DNA of 22,978 nt, taken from Candidatus Tectimicrobiota bacterium (lineage in GTDB: Bacteria > JACPSX01). Positions 1 to 7,575 of this stretch are shown one piece after another. The DNA lies in NCBI GenBank assembly GCA_016193065.1, contig JACPSX010000183.1, positions 1-22,978 on the forward strand. The letters are read 5' to 3'. The notes beneath the pieces are model-generated. The model did not search any database, was not told where the DNA came from, and worked only from the letters and a program-made list of their open reading frames with translations. Both the position numbers and the translations under genes were made by a program. Position 1 is the first letter of the stretch. Each line of letters begins with the position of its first letter.

Positions 1-354
1 AGGACTCCCGGAGCGGAACCTGGACGGAGCAGCGAGCACCCAGAGCGGGTACCCTTCCAGGGTGGCGCCACCGAGGCCTGGGCCGGATGAAAGCTGGAGA
101 TGACCGCAGGGAATTCCGGAAGGTTCGTCCGAGCGCAGGCCCGAGAGAGTCGCTGCGGAACACCCGCGATGTGGGTGCGGAAGCGAAGAGCGGGAGGCCG
201 TCCCCTTGCTACGGATTCGCAAGAACTGGGGGTGGGCAAGAAGCGGGAAGTCCTTGACAAGAGGGGAGAGGATGCTAACAATGGATTGCGTCGGCTCCGG
301 AACACGGTTTTTCCCACGGCGACCTCGTCTACAACCAGCAGAAGGAGGTTCTCC
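1..354. other. Unassigned 5' end of window, no gene supported
   Basis: No coding region is convincing here. A frame continuous with the downstream dehydrogenase is open from position 100, but its translation is arginine- and glycine-rich and resembles no protein I know. Two perfect palindromes sit close together, GGGTACCC at 47-54 and GGTGGCGCCACC at 61-72, so the left end may be structured. The stretch from about 100 to 280 is purine-rich on the + strand. I considered RNase P RNA and a group II intron fragment but see no diagnostic conserved core for either. Confidence 0.4.
254..281 (+). promoter_or_regulatory. Possible sigma70-type promoter for the dehydrogenase-clpC-arginase group
   Basis: A perfect -35 hexamer TTGACA (254-259) is followed after 16 bases by a weak -10, TAACAA (276-281), preceded by TG at -14/-15 in an extended -10 arrangement (TGCTAACAAT). 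It lies about 75 bases upstream of the ATG at 355. The -10 match is poor, so this is a tentative call. Confidence 0.35.
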
Positions 355-1116
355 ATGCGATTGCAGGGCAGAGTAGCGATTGTCACCGGCGGTGGCCACG
401 GGATTGGCCGGGCCTATTGCCTCGGCCTAGCCCGGGAGGGGGCCACGGTGGCGGCGGCCGACATTGATGGAGAGGCAGCCCGCGAGACCCAGCGGGAAAT
501 CGAGAAATTAGGCGGCAAGGGGCTGGGGTTGGAGACCGATGTGGCGAGCGTCGAAAGTACTCAGATGATGGCCCAGCGCACGCAGGAAACCTTCGGGAGC
601 ATTGATATCCTGGTGAACAACGCCGCGGTCTTTTCCACCATCCCCATCTCCCGTGTCCCCTTCGATCAAGTTCCGCTGGACGAGTGGGATCGGGTCATGA
701 CGGTCAACCTGAAAGGGTTGCTCCTGTCTTGCCGGGCGGTGGTCCCCGTCATGCGCCGGCAAAAAAAGGGGAAAATCATCAACATTTCCTCGGCCTCCAT
801 TTATAAAGGGACCGGCAACCGGATCCACTACGTGACTTCAAAGGCCGGAGTCATCGGCTTCACCCGCACGCTCGCCCATGAACTGGGGGACGACGGAATT
901 TGCGTAAACGCCGTGGCTCCAGGGTCCACTTTGAGCGAATCCCCCAAAGACACATCGGCCGTCGCCTTCCGGCAGTCGGCCGTGTCAGATCGCTGTCTGA
1001 AGAGAATCGAGACCCCACAAGATCTGGTCGGGGCCATTCTCTTCCTGTCCTCAGACGACAGTGATTTCATCACAGGCCAGACCATCGTGGTGGACGGGGG
1101 CAGCAGCTTGATCTAG
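355..1116 (+). CDS. SDR family NAD(P)-dependent oxidoreductase
   Basis: A 253-residue classical short-chain dehydrogenase/reductase, a Rossmann-fold enzyme oxidising or reducing alcohol/ketone substrates with NAD(P). Visible motifs are the cofactor loop TGGGHGIG (residues 11-18), Asp near residue 62 (TDVA), NNAA (88-91), the active-site Asn in VNLKG (about 118), catalytic Ser146, and YVTSK giving Tyr159 and Lys163. The C-terminal TGQTIVVDGG is typical. An acidic residue after the second strand (AAADID) suggests NAD(H) preference, which is inference. The substrate cannot be told. The start at 355 is chosen because AGAAGGAGG lies six bases upstream and residue 1 fits the family; the frame stays open upstream to position 100, but that extension looks non-coding. 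The stop is 38 bases before clpC, so the two are probably cotranscribed. Confidence 0.9.
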   Translation: MRLQGRVAIVTGGGHGIGRAYCLGLAREGATVAAADIDGEAARETQREIEKLGGKGLGLETDVASVESTQMMAQRTQETFGSIDILVNNAAVFSTIPISRVPFDQVPLDEWDRVMTVNLKGLLLSCRAVVPVMRRQKKGKIINISSASIYKGTGNRIHYVTSKAGVIGFTRTLAHELGDDGICVNAVAPGSTLSESPKDTSAVAFRQSAVSDRCLKRIETPQDLVGAILFLSSDDSDFITGQTIVVDGGSSLI

Positions 1117-1154
1117 GATGATTGGAGAAAGCGTAGTGAGGAAGAACCGCCTCC

Positions 1155-2726
1155 ATGTATAAGTATTTTCGCTTTTTTACCGAACAGGTCATCGAGGCAA
1201 TTAACATCGCCTCCTCGGAGATGATGAATCTCCAGCAGACGGAACTAACCCCCGAATTCCTCCTGATCGGCCTCCTGGAACAGGAGGATTCGCTGGTCTT
1301 GAAGATCTTCCGAGAAATGGGCTTTGAACCCCAATCCATGAAAGACCAGATTCTCGATCGCATTTACGCCGCCCAGGAAAATCGCCCGAAACATCCCAGA
1401 ACCGGCCCCATGCAGATTTACATTTCCCGGGAGACCGAGCAGGTCCTCCAGATCGCCAAGCGCGAGGCGGACTCGCTGAAAGACAAGTTTGTAGGGGTGG
1501 GGGCCCTCTTTCTGGCCCTCCTGGATGTCTCCTCCGGCTCCACCTCTTCTCTCCTCCGGGATCTGGGGATCCATTACGAAAAAGCCAAGAACGCCTTGCT
1601 CAGGTTACGAGGGGGCCGCCTGGTCGAAGATCGAGAATCCGAAATGCGCTACGACGTGCTGCGAAAATACACCACGAACCTCACGGACTTGGCCCGCCGC
1701 GGCGAACTCGACCCGGTCGTCGGCCGGGAAACGGAAATCAACCGGGTCATCCAAATTCTTTCCCGGCGCAAGAAGAACAACCCGGTCCTCATTGGAGAGC
1801 CCGGGGTTGGCAAGACGGTCATCGTCGAAGGGCTGGCCCAAAGGATCGTGGACGCGGATGTCCCCGAGAACCTTCTCAACAAGCAGGTCCTGCAACTGGA
1901 GATGTCCGAGGTGATTGCGGGTGCCAAGTTCAGGGGGGAATTCGAAGAGCGGCTCAAAGCCATCAAGGATGAGGTGATCTCCGCGGCGGGCCAGGTCATC
2001 CTGTTCATCGATGAGCTGCACACGGTCGTGGGGGCCGGGGCGGGGGCCGGAGGACTGGACGCCTCCAACATGCTGAAGCCGGCCCTGGCGCGTGGCCAGT
2101 TGCAATGCATCGGGGCGACCACCTTGGAAGAATACAAGAAGCATGTTGAGCAGGACAAAGCCCTGGAGCGCCGCTTCCAAACCGTGCTCATCAAAGAACC
2201 CACGGTGGAAGAGACTTACAGTGTGTTGCTGGGGCTAAAATCCAAGTACGAAAGCCATCACCAAGTGCGTTTCACGGACGAAGCATTGCTCCTGGCAGCA
2301 AAGCTCGCGGAGCGTTACATTGCAGACCGTTTCCTGCCCGACAAGGCCATCGACCTGGTGGACGAGGCAGGCTCCAAGAAACACCTCGACCTGAATTACA
2401 TCCCCTCCGACCTCCGCAAACTTCAAAAAGAGCGAGATCAAACGCTCCACTACCAGCGCAAGGCTTACGAGGCGGAAGACTATGAAGCGACAGCCCGCTA
2501 CCAGCAGCAAATTCTTCTGTTAGGAAAAACTCATGCGGATGGAGGACAACCTGCACCGGCGCATCATCGGTCAGGACAATGCCGTGAAAGCCGTCAGCAA
2601 TGCCATCCGCCGCAACCGGGCGGGATTGAAGGAGCAGAATCGTCCCATTGGGTCCTTCCTCTTTCTGGGCCCCACGGGGGTGGGAAAGACAGAGCTGGCC
2701 AAAGCACTCACCGAATTTCTCTTTGA
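1155..2726 (+). CDS. clpC: ClpC-type AAA+ ATPase, N-terminal part (N-domain and D1), frame broken
   Basis: This is the front half of a Hsp100 unfoldase that feeds substrates to ClpP. Residues 1-150 are a Clp N-domain with two repeats. D1 follows, with Walker A GEPGVGKT (214-221), Walker B VILFIDE (281-287) and an arginine pair in ALERRF (about 336-341). A short coiled-coil segment (about 410-456) replaces the long ClpB middle domain, favouring ClpC. Homology stops at Leu456 (base 2522); the remaining 67 residues, Gln- and His-rich, are out-of-frame translation of the D2 region. The segment that normally joins D1 to D2, with the VVSxWTGIPV motif, is absent, so about 40-50 residues are missing as well as the frame being shifted (+1). 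Read with the 2533-3513 entry. The cause, assembly error or real lesion, cannot be settled here. Confidence 0.85.
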   Translation: MYKYFRFFTEQVIEAINIASSEMMNLQQTELTPEFLLIGLLEQEDSLVLKIFREMGFEPQSMKDQILDRIYAAQENRPKHPRTGPMQIYISRETEQVLQIAKREADSLKDKFVGVGALFLALLDVSSGSTSSLLRDLGIHYEKAKNALLRLRGGRLVEDRESEMRYDVLRKYTTNLTDLARRGELDPVVGRETEINRVIQILSRRKKNNPVLIGEPGVGKTVIVEGLAQRIVDADVPENLLNKQVLQLEMSEVIAGAKFRGEFEERLKAIKDEVISAAGQVILFIDELHTVVGAGAGAGGLDASNMLKPALARGQLQCIGATTLEEYKKHVEQDKALERRFQTVLIKEPTVEETYSVLLGLKSKYESHHQVRFTDEALLLAAKLAERYIADRFLPDKAIDLVDEAGSKKHLDLNYIPSDLRKLQKERDQTLHYQRKAYEAEDYEATARYQQQILLLGKTHADGGQPAPAHHRSGQCRESRQQCHPPQPGGIEGAESSHWVLPLSGPHGGGKDRAGQSTHRISL

Positions 2727-3513
2727 CGATGAAAACAAACTCATCCGACTGGACATGTCCGAATTCATGGAGCGCCACACGGGCTCCAAACTCATCGGGT
2801 CTCCTCCGGGATACGTGGGCTACGGGGAAGGAGGGCAACTCACCGAGAAAATTCGTCGCAACCCCTATGCGGTCATCCTCCTCGACGAGCTTGAGAAAGC
2901 CCACCCCGACATCTTCAACATCCTGCTGCAGATTCTGGACGACGGCCGGCTTACCGACTCCCAAGGGCGCACGGTCAGTTTCAAGAACACTATCATTATC
3001 GGAACCTCAAATATCGGCAGCGAGCTCATTACCCGGGAGGCTCCGGAAATCGGTTTCGGCAGGGATTTCACCCAGCAGCGCTACGAAGACATAAAGAAGA
3101 TGGTTCTCCACGAAGTCAAGAAAGCCTTTAAACCCGAGTTCCTAAACCGCATTGACGACCTGATCGTCTTCCACCAGTTGACGAAGGCGCACATCCGTCA
3201 GATCGTTGACCTCCTTCTGGCCACCCTGGCCAAGCGTCTCCTAGAGCAAGGGCTCACCATCGAGATGCGTGACGAAGTCCGAGAAAAACTGGCCGAGGAG
3301 GGTTACGACCCCTTCTACGGCGCCAGGCCATTGCGGCGCGCCGTGGAAAACCTCGTTGAGAACCCTCTGGCCCAGAAAGTCATCACCCGGGAGTTTTCCC
3401 GGGGGGATCGGATTGAGATTGCCCTGGAGGCGGGGGAGATTGTTTTCACCAAACCCGCCGGGCAAGCCGTTCCCCACACCCTGCCATCCTCATGGGACCG
3501 GTCGACGTCTTAG
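2533..3513 (+). CDS. clpC: ClpC-type AAA+ ATPase, C-terminal part (D2 and C-domain)
   Basis: This is the back half of the same ClpC. It begins exactly at the D2 boundary ([15 protein letters not shown]), with Walker A GPTGVGKT (residues 46-53), Walker B AVILLDE (113-119), [13 protein letters not shown] pore-loop region, and the FLNRIDD sensor/arginine-finger region. An IGF tripeptide at bases 3049-3057 matches the ClpP-docking loop of ClpA/ClpC/ClpX, so the ancestral protein worked with ClpP. An AGGA lies seven bases upstream of the ATG at 2533, so independent translation is possible, although homology in this frame also covers the two or three codons before it (GAA AAA CTC). The 3' end overlaps the arginase start by 22 bases. 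It overlaps the upstream clpC frame by 194 bases because of the frameshift. Confidence 0.85.
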   Translation: MRMEDNLHRRIIGQDNAVKAVSNAIRRNRAGLKEQNRPIGSFLFLGPTGVGKTELAKALTEFLFDDENKLIRLDMSEFMERHTGSKLIGSPPGYVGYGEGGQLTEKIRRNPYAVILLDELEKAHPDIFNILLQILDDGRLTDSQGRTVSFKNTIIIGTSNIGSELITREAPEIGFGRDFTQQRYEDIKKMVLHEVKKAFKPEFLNRIDDLIVFHQLTKAHIRQIVDLLLATLAKRLLEQGLTIEMRDEVREKLAEEGYDPFYGARPLRRAVENLVENPLAQKVITREFSRGDRIEIALEAGEIVFTKPAGQAVPHTLPSSWDRSTS

Positions 3514-4394
3514 GCGTCCCCCTGGATCTGGGGGCCGGTCGACGAGGGGTCGACATGGGCCCCAGTGCCCTGCGAGTTGCAGGGCTCCATCGCACACTGC
3601 GGGGGTTAGGGCACCAGGTCATCGATTGCGGGGACCTGTCGATCCCCATTGCCGAAACGCGCTCCTTCGGCCATGCTCACCTGAAATTTCTCCAGGAAAT
3701 CGCGGAGACCTGCACCCGGCTGGCCCGGGAAGTCGAAGGGGTTTTCCGAAAAGGAGGATTCCCTCTGGTATTGGGGGGAGACCATTCGCTGGCCATCGGA
3801 AGCGTGTCGGGAGCGGCTTCCTATTGGGGTCCGTCGAAGTTTGGTCTCATCTGGTTTGACGCCCACGGGGACCTTAACACCCCGGCCACAACTCCGACCG
3901 GAAACATCCACGGCATGCCCCTTGCCGTGTTGCTGGGCTACGGGGATCTTCAGCTTGCAGAGCTTGGGAGTACCCGTCCCAAGCTGTCAGGCAAAGACAC
4001 CGTTTTGGTAGGGGTGCGCCGCCTGGATCCAGGCGAGAGGGAACTGCTCGCCGCGAGCGGGGTGACGGTTTTTACCATGCGCGACATCGACGAAATGGGG
4101 ATGAAGGCCGTGATTCAGGCGGCCCTGAAGATCGCAACGGCCGATGGAAAACCGCTCCACGTGAGCTTTGATATCGATGTCATCGATCCCGGCTACGCGC
4201 CCGGTGTGGGAACCCCTGCCAACGGGGGAATCACTTACCGGGAAGCCCACCTGGCCATGGAGCTCATCGCGGATTGCCAGCGCCTCTCTTCCTTTGATTG
4301 CGTGGAAATTAATCCCCTTCTTGACAACCGCAACCGCACCGCCGCCCTGGCGGTGGAACTGATCGGTTCCGCCTTCGGCAAATCCATCCTTTAA
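3492..4394 (+). CDS. rocF: Arginase
   Basis: A 300-residue ureohydrolase of the arginase family, hydrolysing L-arginine to ornithine and urea with a binuclear manganese centre. Metal ligands are visible as His98 (GGDHS), Asp123, His125 and Asp127 (DAHGDLNT), and Asp227/Asp229 (SFDIDVIDP). The substrate-binding GNIHGMPL (about 138-144) and EINPLLD (about Glu272) motifs are those of Bacillus-type arginases rather than agmatinases. Length is normal. The ATG overlaps the clpC frame by 22 bases and no clear Shine-Dalgarno sequence precedes it, suggesting translational coupling. The role could be arginine catabolism or nitrogen supply; the neighbours do not decide it. Specificity for arginine over formiminoglutamate is likely but inferred from motifs. 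Confidence 0.88.
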   Translation: MGPVDVLGVPLDLGAGRRGVDMGPSALRVAGLHRTLRGLGHQVIDCGDLSIPIAETRSFGHAHLKFLQEIAETCTRLAREVEGVFRKGGFPLVLGGDHSLAIGSVSGAASYWGPSKFGLIWFDAHGDLNTPATTPTGNIHGMPLAVLLGYGDLQLAELGSTRPKLSGKDTVLVGVRRLDPGERELLAASGVTVFTMRDIDEMGMKAVIQAALKIATADGKPLHVSFDIDVIDPGYAPGVGTPANGGITYREAHLAMELIADCQRLSSFDCVEINPLLDNRNRTAALAVELIGSAFGKSIL

Positions 4395-4503
4395 GCGGCC
4401 GCCACAAAACGCTAAACCCATAGGCGCGCACACGTGCGAGGTGGATCTCCTCTTGCCAGCGGGATCTTTTGAGCAGACCGGTGTTCGGAGACCATTTCAG
4501 CAT

Positions 4504-4524
4504 CCGCCGGCCTACTTCCGGCGG
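4504..4524. terminator. GC-rich hairpin between convergent genes, possible bidirectional terminator
   Basis: A perfect 7-bp stem, CCGCCGG (4504-4510) and CCGGCGG (4518-4524), with a 7-base loop lies in the 163-base space between the ends of the arginase (+) and the DUF4124-like gene (-). There is no U tract on either side, so intrinsic termination is uncertain. The position is what one expects for a shared terminator. Confidence 0.3.
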
Positions 4525-4557
4525 CGGCGGGGATTCGATCCGGAGTCAGCCCTCGGA

Positions 4558-5091
4558 TCAGAAGCCGAGCTTGCGGCCGAATCGCTCCCGGAGCTCCCGC
4601 TCTTCTCTCAGGGAAACGTGCGGGAAGCGAAAGAGCCCCTTGTCGTAGCGGTAGCGGCCAATCCACACGAAGTTCGGATCAAGACGATCCTGTCGGGGAA
4701 CAAGGAAGCTTTCCGGAAAGAGAAGTTCCCGTGACTGGAACCGCGGGCGCTGGGCCAGCAGGGGCTTGGGCTTCGGGATAATCCGGAACGAAGGTGCAAA
4801 CGGTTTATGAAACTCCTTACGGGGCTCGATCCTATTTGGAGAAGGGGCCGGGCTTACTGTGACGCCTTGAATCCAAGCTGGTTGCGGAGTCCAGAACCGG
4901 ATTTCGATCTGTGCGTCGCTCCGGGCAGGGATTTGCCCGGGGTTGTCCGTAAAAAAGATCTCCCCGTTTGGACCGACCCCACGGTAGATGGTTTCTGCCT
5001 GAGCCCAGGGAGCTAAAATGACTACCAGGAAAAGAGTCAACCCCCAGAGGCTTCGGAAATTTCCTCTTCTCTTTTCCGTGCCGTGGAGCAT
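4558..5091 (-). CDS. Exported DUF4124-like protein
   Basis: A 177-residue protein of unknown function. Residues 1 to about 32 form a signal peptide: basic start, hydrophobic core LWGLTLFLVVILAPW, then AQA before ETIYR. The next segment (YRGVGPNGEIFFTDNPGQIP) matches the DUF4124 pattern of a short aromatic strand, a Gly-containing turn and FTDxP. The rest is Pro/Arg/Phe-rich without a recognised domain and ends in a charged segment. A strong GGGAGGAG precedes the ATG. Only 12 bases separate it from the upstream htrA stop, so the two are very likely cotranscribed and both products would act outside the cytoplasm. A link to envelope protein quality control is inference from position only. Confidence 0.75.
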   Translation of the reverse strand: MLHGTEKRRGNFRSLWGLTLFLVVILAPWAQAETIYRGVGPNGEIFFTDNPGQIPARSDAQIEIRFWTPQPAWIQGVTVSPAPSPNRIEPRKEFHKPFAPSFRIIPKPKPLLAQRPRFQSRELLFPESFLVPRQDRLDPNFVWIGRYRYDKGLFRFPHVSLREERELRERFGRKLGF

Positions 5092-5103
5092 AGCAACTCC
5101 TCC

Positions 5104-6564
5104 CTAGCCTGTGACGTTCATCGCCACGAACAGGTGGGTCCCCCGGCGGTTGATCAGGAGCAGGACCGTCCCATCCAGCCCGCTTTCCCTGACTACACGC
5201 CAGAAGTCTCGAACCGTCGGCACCTCCTGCTCATCCACTTCCTGGACCACATCACCTTGGCGAATTCCGGCCCGATCGGCCGGCCCCCCCGGCACCACCC
5301 GGGTAACGACCACTCCTCGAGTTCGGGACAGGCCCAGCCCCCGGGCTAGATCCGGGGTGAGATCCTGAACGGTCATCCCAAATTCCGGCGCGGCGGGAAC
5401 CGAACGGCCGGCTCGCTCCTCTTTCAGCTCGGCTACGGTCACCCGGAAAATCTGCTCCTTGCCTTTCCTGAGAATCCGCAGCGGGATCTCTTTGCCCACG
5501 GGGGCGTTCGCCACCAGCCGAGGAAGCTCCACGATCTCCTCCACCGCTTTCCCATCAAAGGAAACAATGATGTCACCGCGCAGGATCCCCGCTTTCTTGG
5601 CCGGCCCCCCTTCGCTGACCTCGGTTACCAGGGCCCCTTGCGGGCGGGAAAGCCCCAGGGACTTTGCCAAGTCCGGTGTCACGGCCTGGATCTGAACCCC
5701 AAGCCATCCGCGCGTGACGGAGCCTTTGTCCCGCAGCTGCAAGAGGATCGGCTTGGCCAGATTCACCGGGGTAGCGAAGCCCAGTCCCTGGCCGCCGGCA
5801 ATGATCGCTGTATTGATGCCGACGATTTCCCCTCGCATGTTGATGAGAGGCCCGCCACTATTGCCGGGGTTGATGGACGCGTCGGTCTGGATAAAGTCGT
5901 CATACGGGCCTGCTCCAATAATTCTCCCTTTGGCGCTCACGATCCCCGTGGTTACCGTATGTCCAAGACCAAAAGGGTTGCCGATGGCCATCACCCATTC
6001 CCCGACGCGCAATTTGTCCGAATCCCCCAAGTGGGCAAATGGCAGCGGCTGCGGGGAAGAAATCTTGATGAGAGCCAGATCGGTTTTCGGATCGCGCCCC
6101 ACGATTTTTGCGTCGTATTCCTGCTTATCCGACAGGATGACTTTGATCTCGGAGGCCCCCTCGACCACGTGATTGTTTGTCACGATGTACCCATCTTTGT
6201 TAATGATGAAGCCGGACCCCAAGCTTTGGCGTTTAAATTCCTGCTGGGGAATATCCCCGAAGAAGCGGCGGAACAGATCTTCAAACGGATTGCCTTGAAA
6301 GGGGCTCTCTCCGGAAGGACCGCGCGGTGGGCTTTCTCCCCTCACTACTTGGGTGGTGCTGATATTGACGACAGAGGGCTTGAGCTTCTCCGCCAGATCC
6401 ACAAAAGGCGGCAGTTCGACCTTCGGAGTAGCTGCCAGGCCGCCCTCGGTCCACAAGTTCTGCCCCCACCCAGTGCCAGAACCTGGAAGGATCAGAAAAA
6501 GGATCAAGACAACACACAGTGCCCCTGAATTCCGGCGACTCCATGGACCGAGCGAAATCCTCAT
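5104..6564 (-). CDS. degP: HtrA/DegP family periplasmic serine endoprotease
   Basis: A 486-residue DegP/DegQ-type protease that degrades or refolds misfolded envelope proteins. It has a signal sequence (residues 1 to about 35, core ALCVVLILFLIL), a Q-linker/LA-loop-like segment (about 75-112), and a trypsin-like domain with the triad His132 (TNNHVV), Asp162 (TDLALIK) and Ser236 (GNSGGPL). Two PDZ domains follow, about 285-380 and 392-480, each with a GGPA..AGI..GD pattern. Length and domain order are typical of full-size DegP. Start at 6564 is chosen because it gives a good signal peptide and follows a GGGAG. It sits between lon upstream (172-base gap) and the DUF4124-like gene downstream on the same strand. 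DegP versus DegQ/MucD naming is not resolved. Confidence 0.93.
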   Translation of the reverse strand: MRISLGPWSRRNSGALCVVLILFLILPGSGTGWGQNLWTEGGLAATPKVELPPFVDLAEKLKPSVVNISTTQVVRGESPPRGPSGESPFQGNPFEDLFRRFFGDIPQQEFKRQSLGSGFIINKDGYIVTNNHVVEGASEIKVILSDKQEYDAKIVGRDPKTDLALIKISSPQPLPFAHLGDSDKLRVGEWVMAIGNPFGLGHTVTTGIVSAKGRIIGAGPYDDFIQTDASINPGNSGGPLINMRGEIVGINTAIIAGGQGLGFATPVNLAKPILLQLRDKGSVTRGWLGVQIQAVTPDLAKSLGLSRPQGALVTEVSEGGPAKKAGILRGDIIVSFDGKAVEEIVELPRLVANAPVGKEIPLRILRKGKEQIFRVTVAELKEERAGRSVPAAPEFGMTVQDLTPDLARGLGLSRTRGVVVTRVVPGGPADRAGIRQGDVVQEVDEQEVPTVRDFWRVVRESGLDGTVLLLINRRGTHLFVAMNVTG

Positions 6565-6736
6565 TTTCAGTTACTCCCGTCCGCGCTTTGAATGGTTGGG
6601 GACTCGCTGGATTCAGCGCTTTGGCTGGTCGATTCCCCGGCAGCAGTGGAATTCCCTCGGCCTTTAACCGGCCCCCAGGGGAAACACTTGCGGGCAACCT
6701 CCCCTCGATTCCAGGAACGGGTCGGCAGGCCTCCGG

Positions 6737-7525
6737 TCAGGCCCCCACCTTGCGTCGTCTCCGATTTCTTTCCTCCAGCTCCACGGGGCCTGGCCGCGAA
6801 TCCTCTTCCGCAGCTTCCGGAACCCGGCCGTCGGAAAAGACCAGTTTAATAACTTCCTCCATTTTGCTGATAAAGCGAAATTCCAAGCCGCTCTTCATGT
6901 GGTCCGCAATCTCGCTCAAATCCTTTTCGTTCTTGCTTGGCAAAATGATCGTCGTGATCCCTGCCCGCTTGGCGGCCAGGACCTTTTCTTTGATCCCCCC
7001 TACGGGCAACACGAGCCCTCTCAGGGTAATTTCCCCGGTCATGGCCGCATCGCCCCGAACCGCCCGGTTGGTTAAGAGGGAGACCAGCGCCACAAACATG
7101 GTAATTCCCGCCGAGGGTCCGTCTTTCGGGATGGCCCCGGAGGGGACGTGAATGTGAATATCACTCTTATCGTAGAAATTAGCCGGGATCCCCAAGGCCT
7201 TCGCGCGGGAGCGCACATAGCTCAGGGCCGCCTGGGCCGATTCTTTCATCACGTCTCCGAGCTGCCCGGTCAGCGCGAGGTTCTTTTGCCCCGGCATCTT
7301 GGTCGCTTCCACAAAGAGAATGTCTCCTCCCGTTGAGGTCCAGGCCAATCCCGTAGCAACGCCGGGGACGGAAGTGCGCTCGGCCACCTCCGAGAAAAAC
7401 TTGATGGGCCCCAGATAGCGGGAAATGTCCTCGCCGGTCACCCGGGCGGGATCCTGTTTGCCGTCGGCCACTTCTTTGGCGATCGCCCGGCAAATCCCGG
7501 CAATTTCCCTCTCCAGATTTCTCAC
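6737..7525 (-). CDS. lon: Lon protease, C-terminal part (lid helices and protease domain), frame broken
   Basis: This is the proteolytic end of a Lon (La) ATP-dependent protease. It opens in the AAA+ lid region (GVRNLEREI), continues with the link to the protease domain, and carries the Ser-Lys dyad: Ser138 in PKDGPSAG and Lys181 in GGIKEK (43 residues apart, as in E. coli Lon). Homology in this frame extends upstream to base 7579 ([17 protein letters not shown]), so the GTG at 7525 is simply the first possible start and is preceded by a modest GAGAGG. Together with 7576-9099 it forms one lon gene broken by a -1 frame change and loss of about 28 residues. Intact catalytic residues suggest the fragment is either recently broken or an artefact. 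Confidence 0.85.
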   Translation of the reverse strand: MRNLEREIAGICRAIAKEVADGKQDPARVTGEDISRYLGPIKFFSEVAERTSVPGVATGLAWTSTGGDILFVEATKMPGQKNLALTGQLGDVMKESAQAALSYVRSRAKALGIPANFYDKSDIHIHVPSGAIPKDGPSAGITMFVALVSLLTNRAVRGDAAMTGEITLRGLVLPVGGIKEKVLAAKRAGITTIILPSKNEKDLSEIADHMKSGLEFRFISKMEEVIKLVFSDGRVPEAAEEDSRPGPVELEERNRRRRKVGA

Positions 7526-7575
7526 TCCGGCCTCTCGGGTATAGGAACGAATGATTGTTTGCAGCGCATCTTCCG

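Noticed and set aside
1-120. RNase P RNA or group II intron fragment
   Set aside because: I could not find the diagnostic conserved core of either; base composition alone is not enough.
100-354. N-terminal extension of the dehydrogenase from position 100
   Set aside because: The SDR fold begins at residue 1 of the 355 start, which has an excellent ribosome site; the extension is low-complexity and unlike any SDR leader.
2510-2540. Programmed ribosomal frameshifting in clpC at the A-run
   Set aside because: The needed shift is +1, not the -1 of dnaX-type A-rich slippery sites, and no frame contains the missing linker residues. A frameshift alone cannot restore the protein.
6565-6736. SigmaE-type promoter upstream of htrA
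   Set aside because: A GGAATT element occurs but no matching -10 at correct spacing; too weak to claim.
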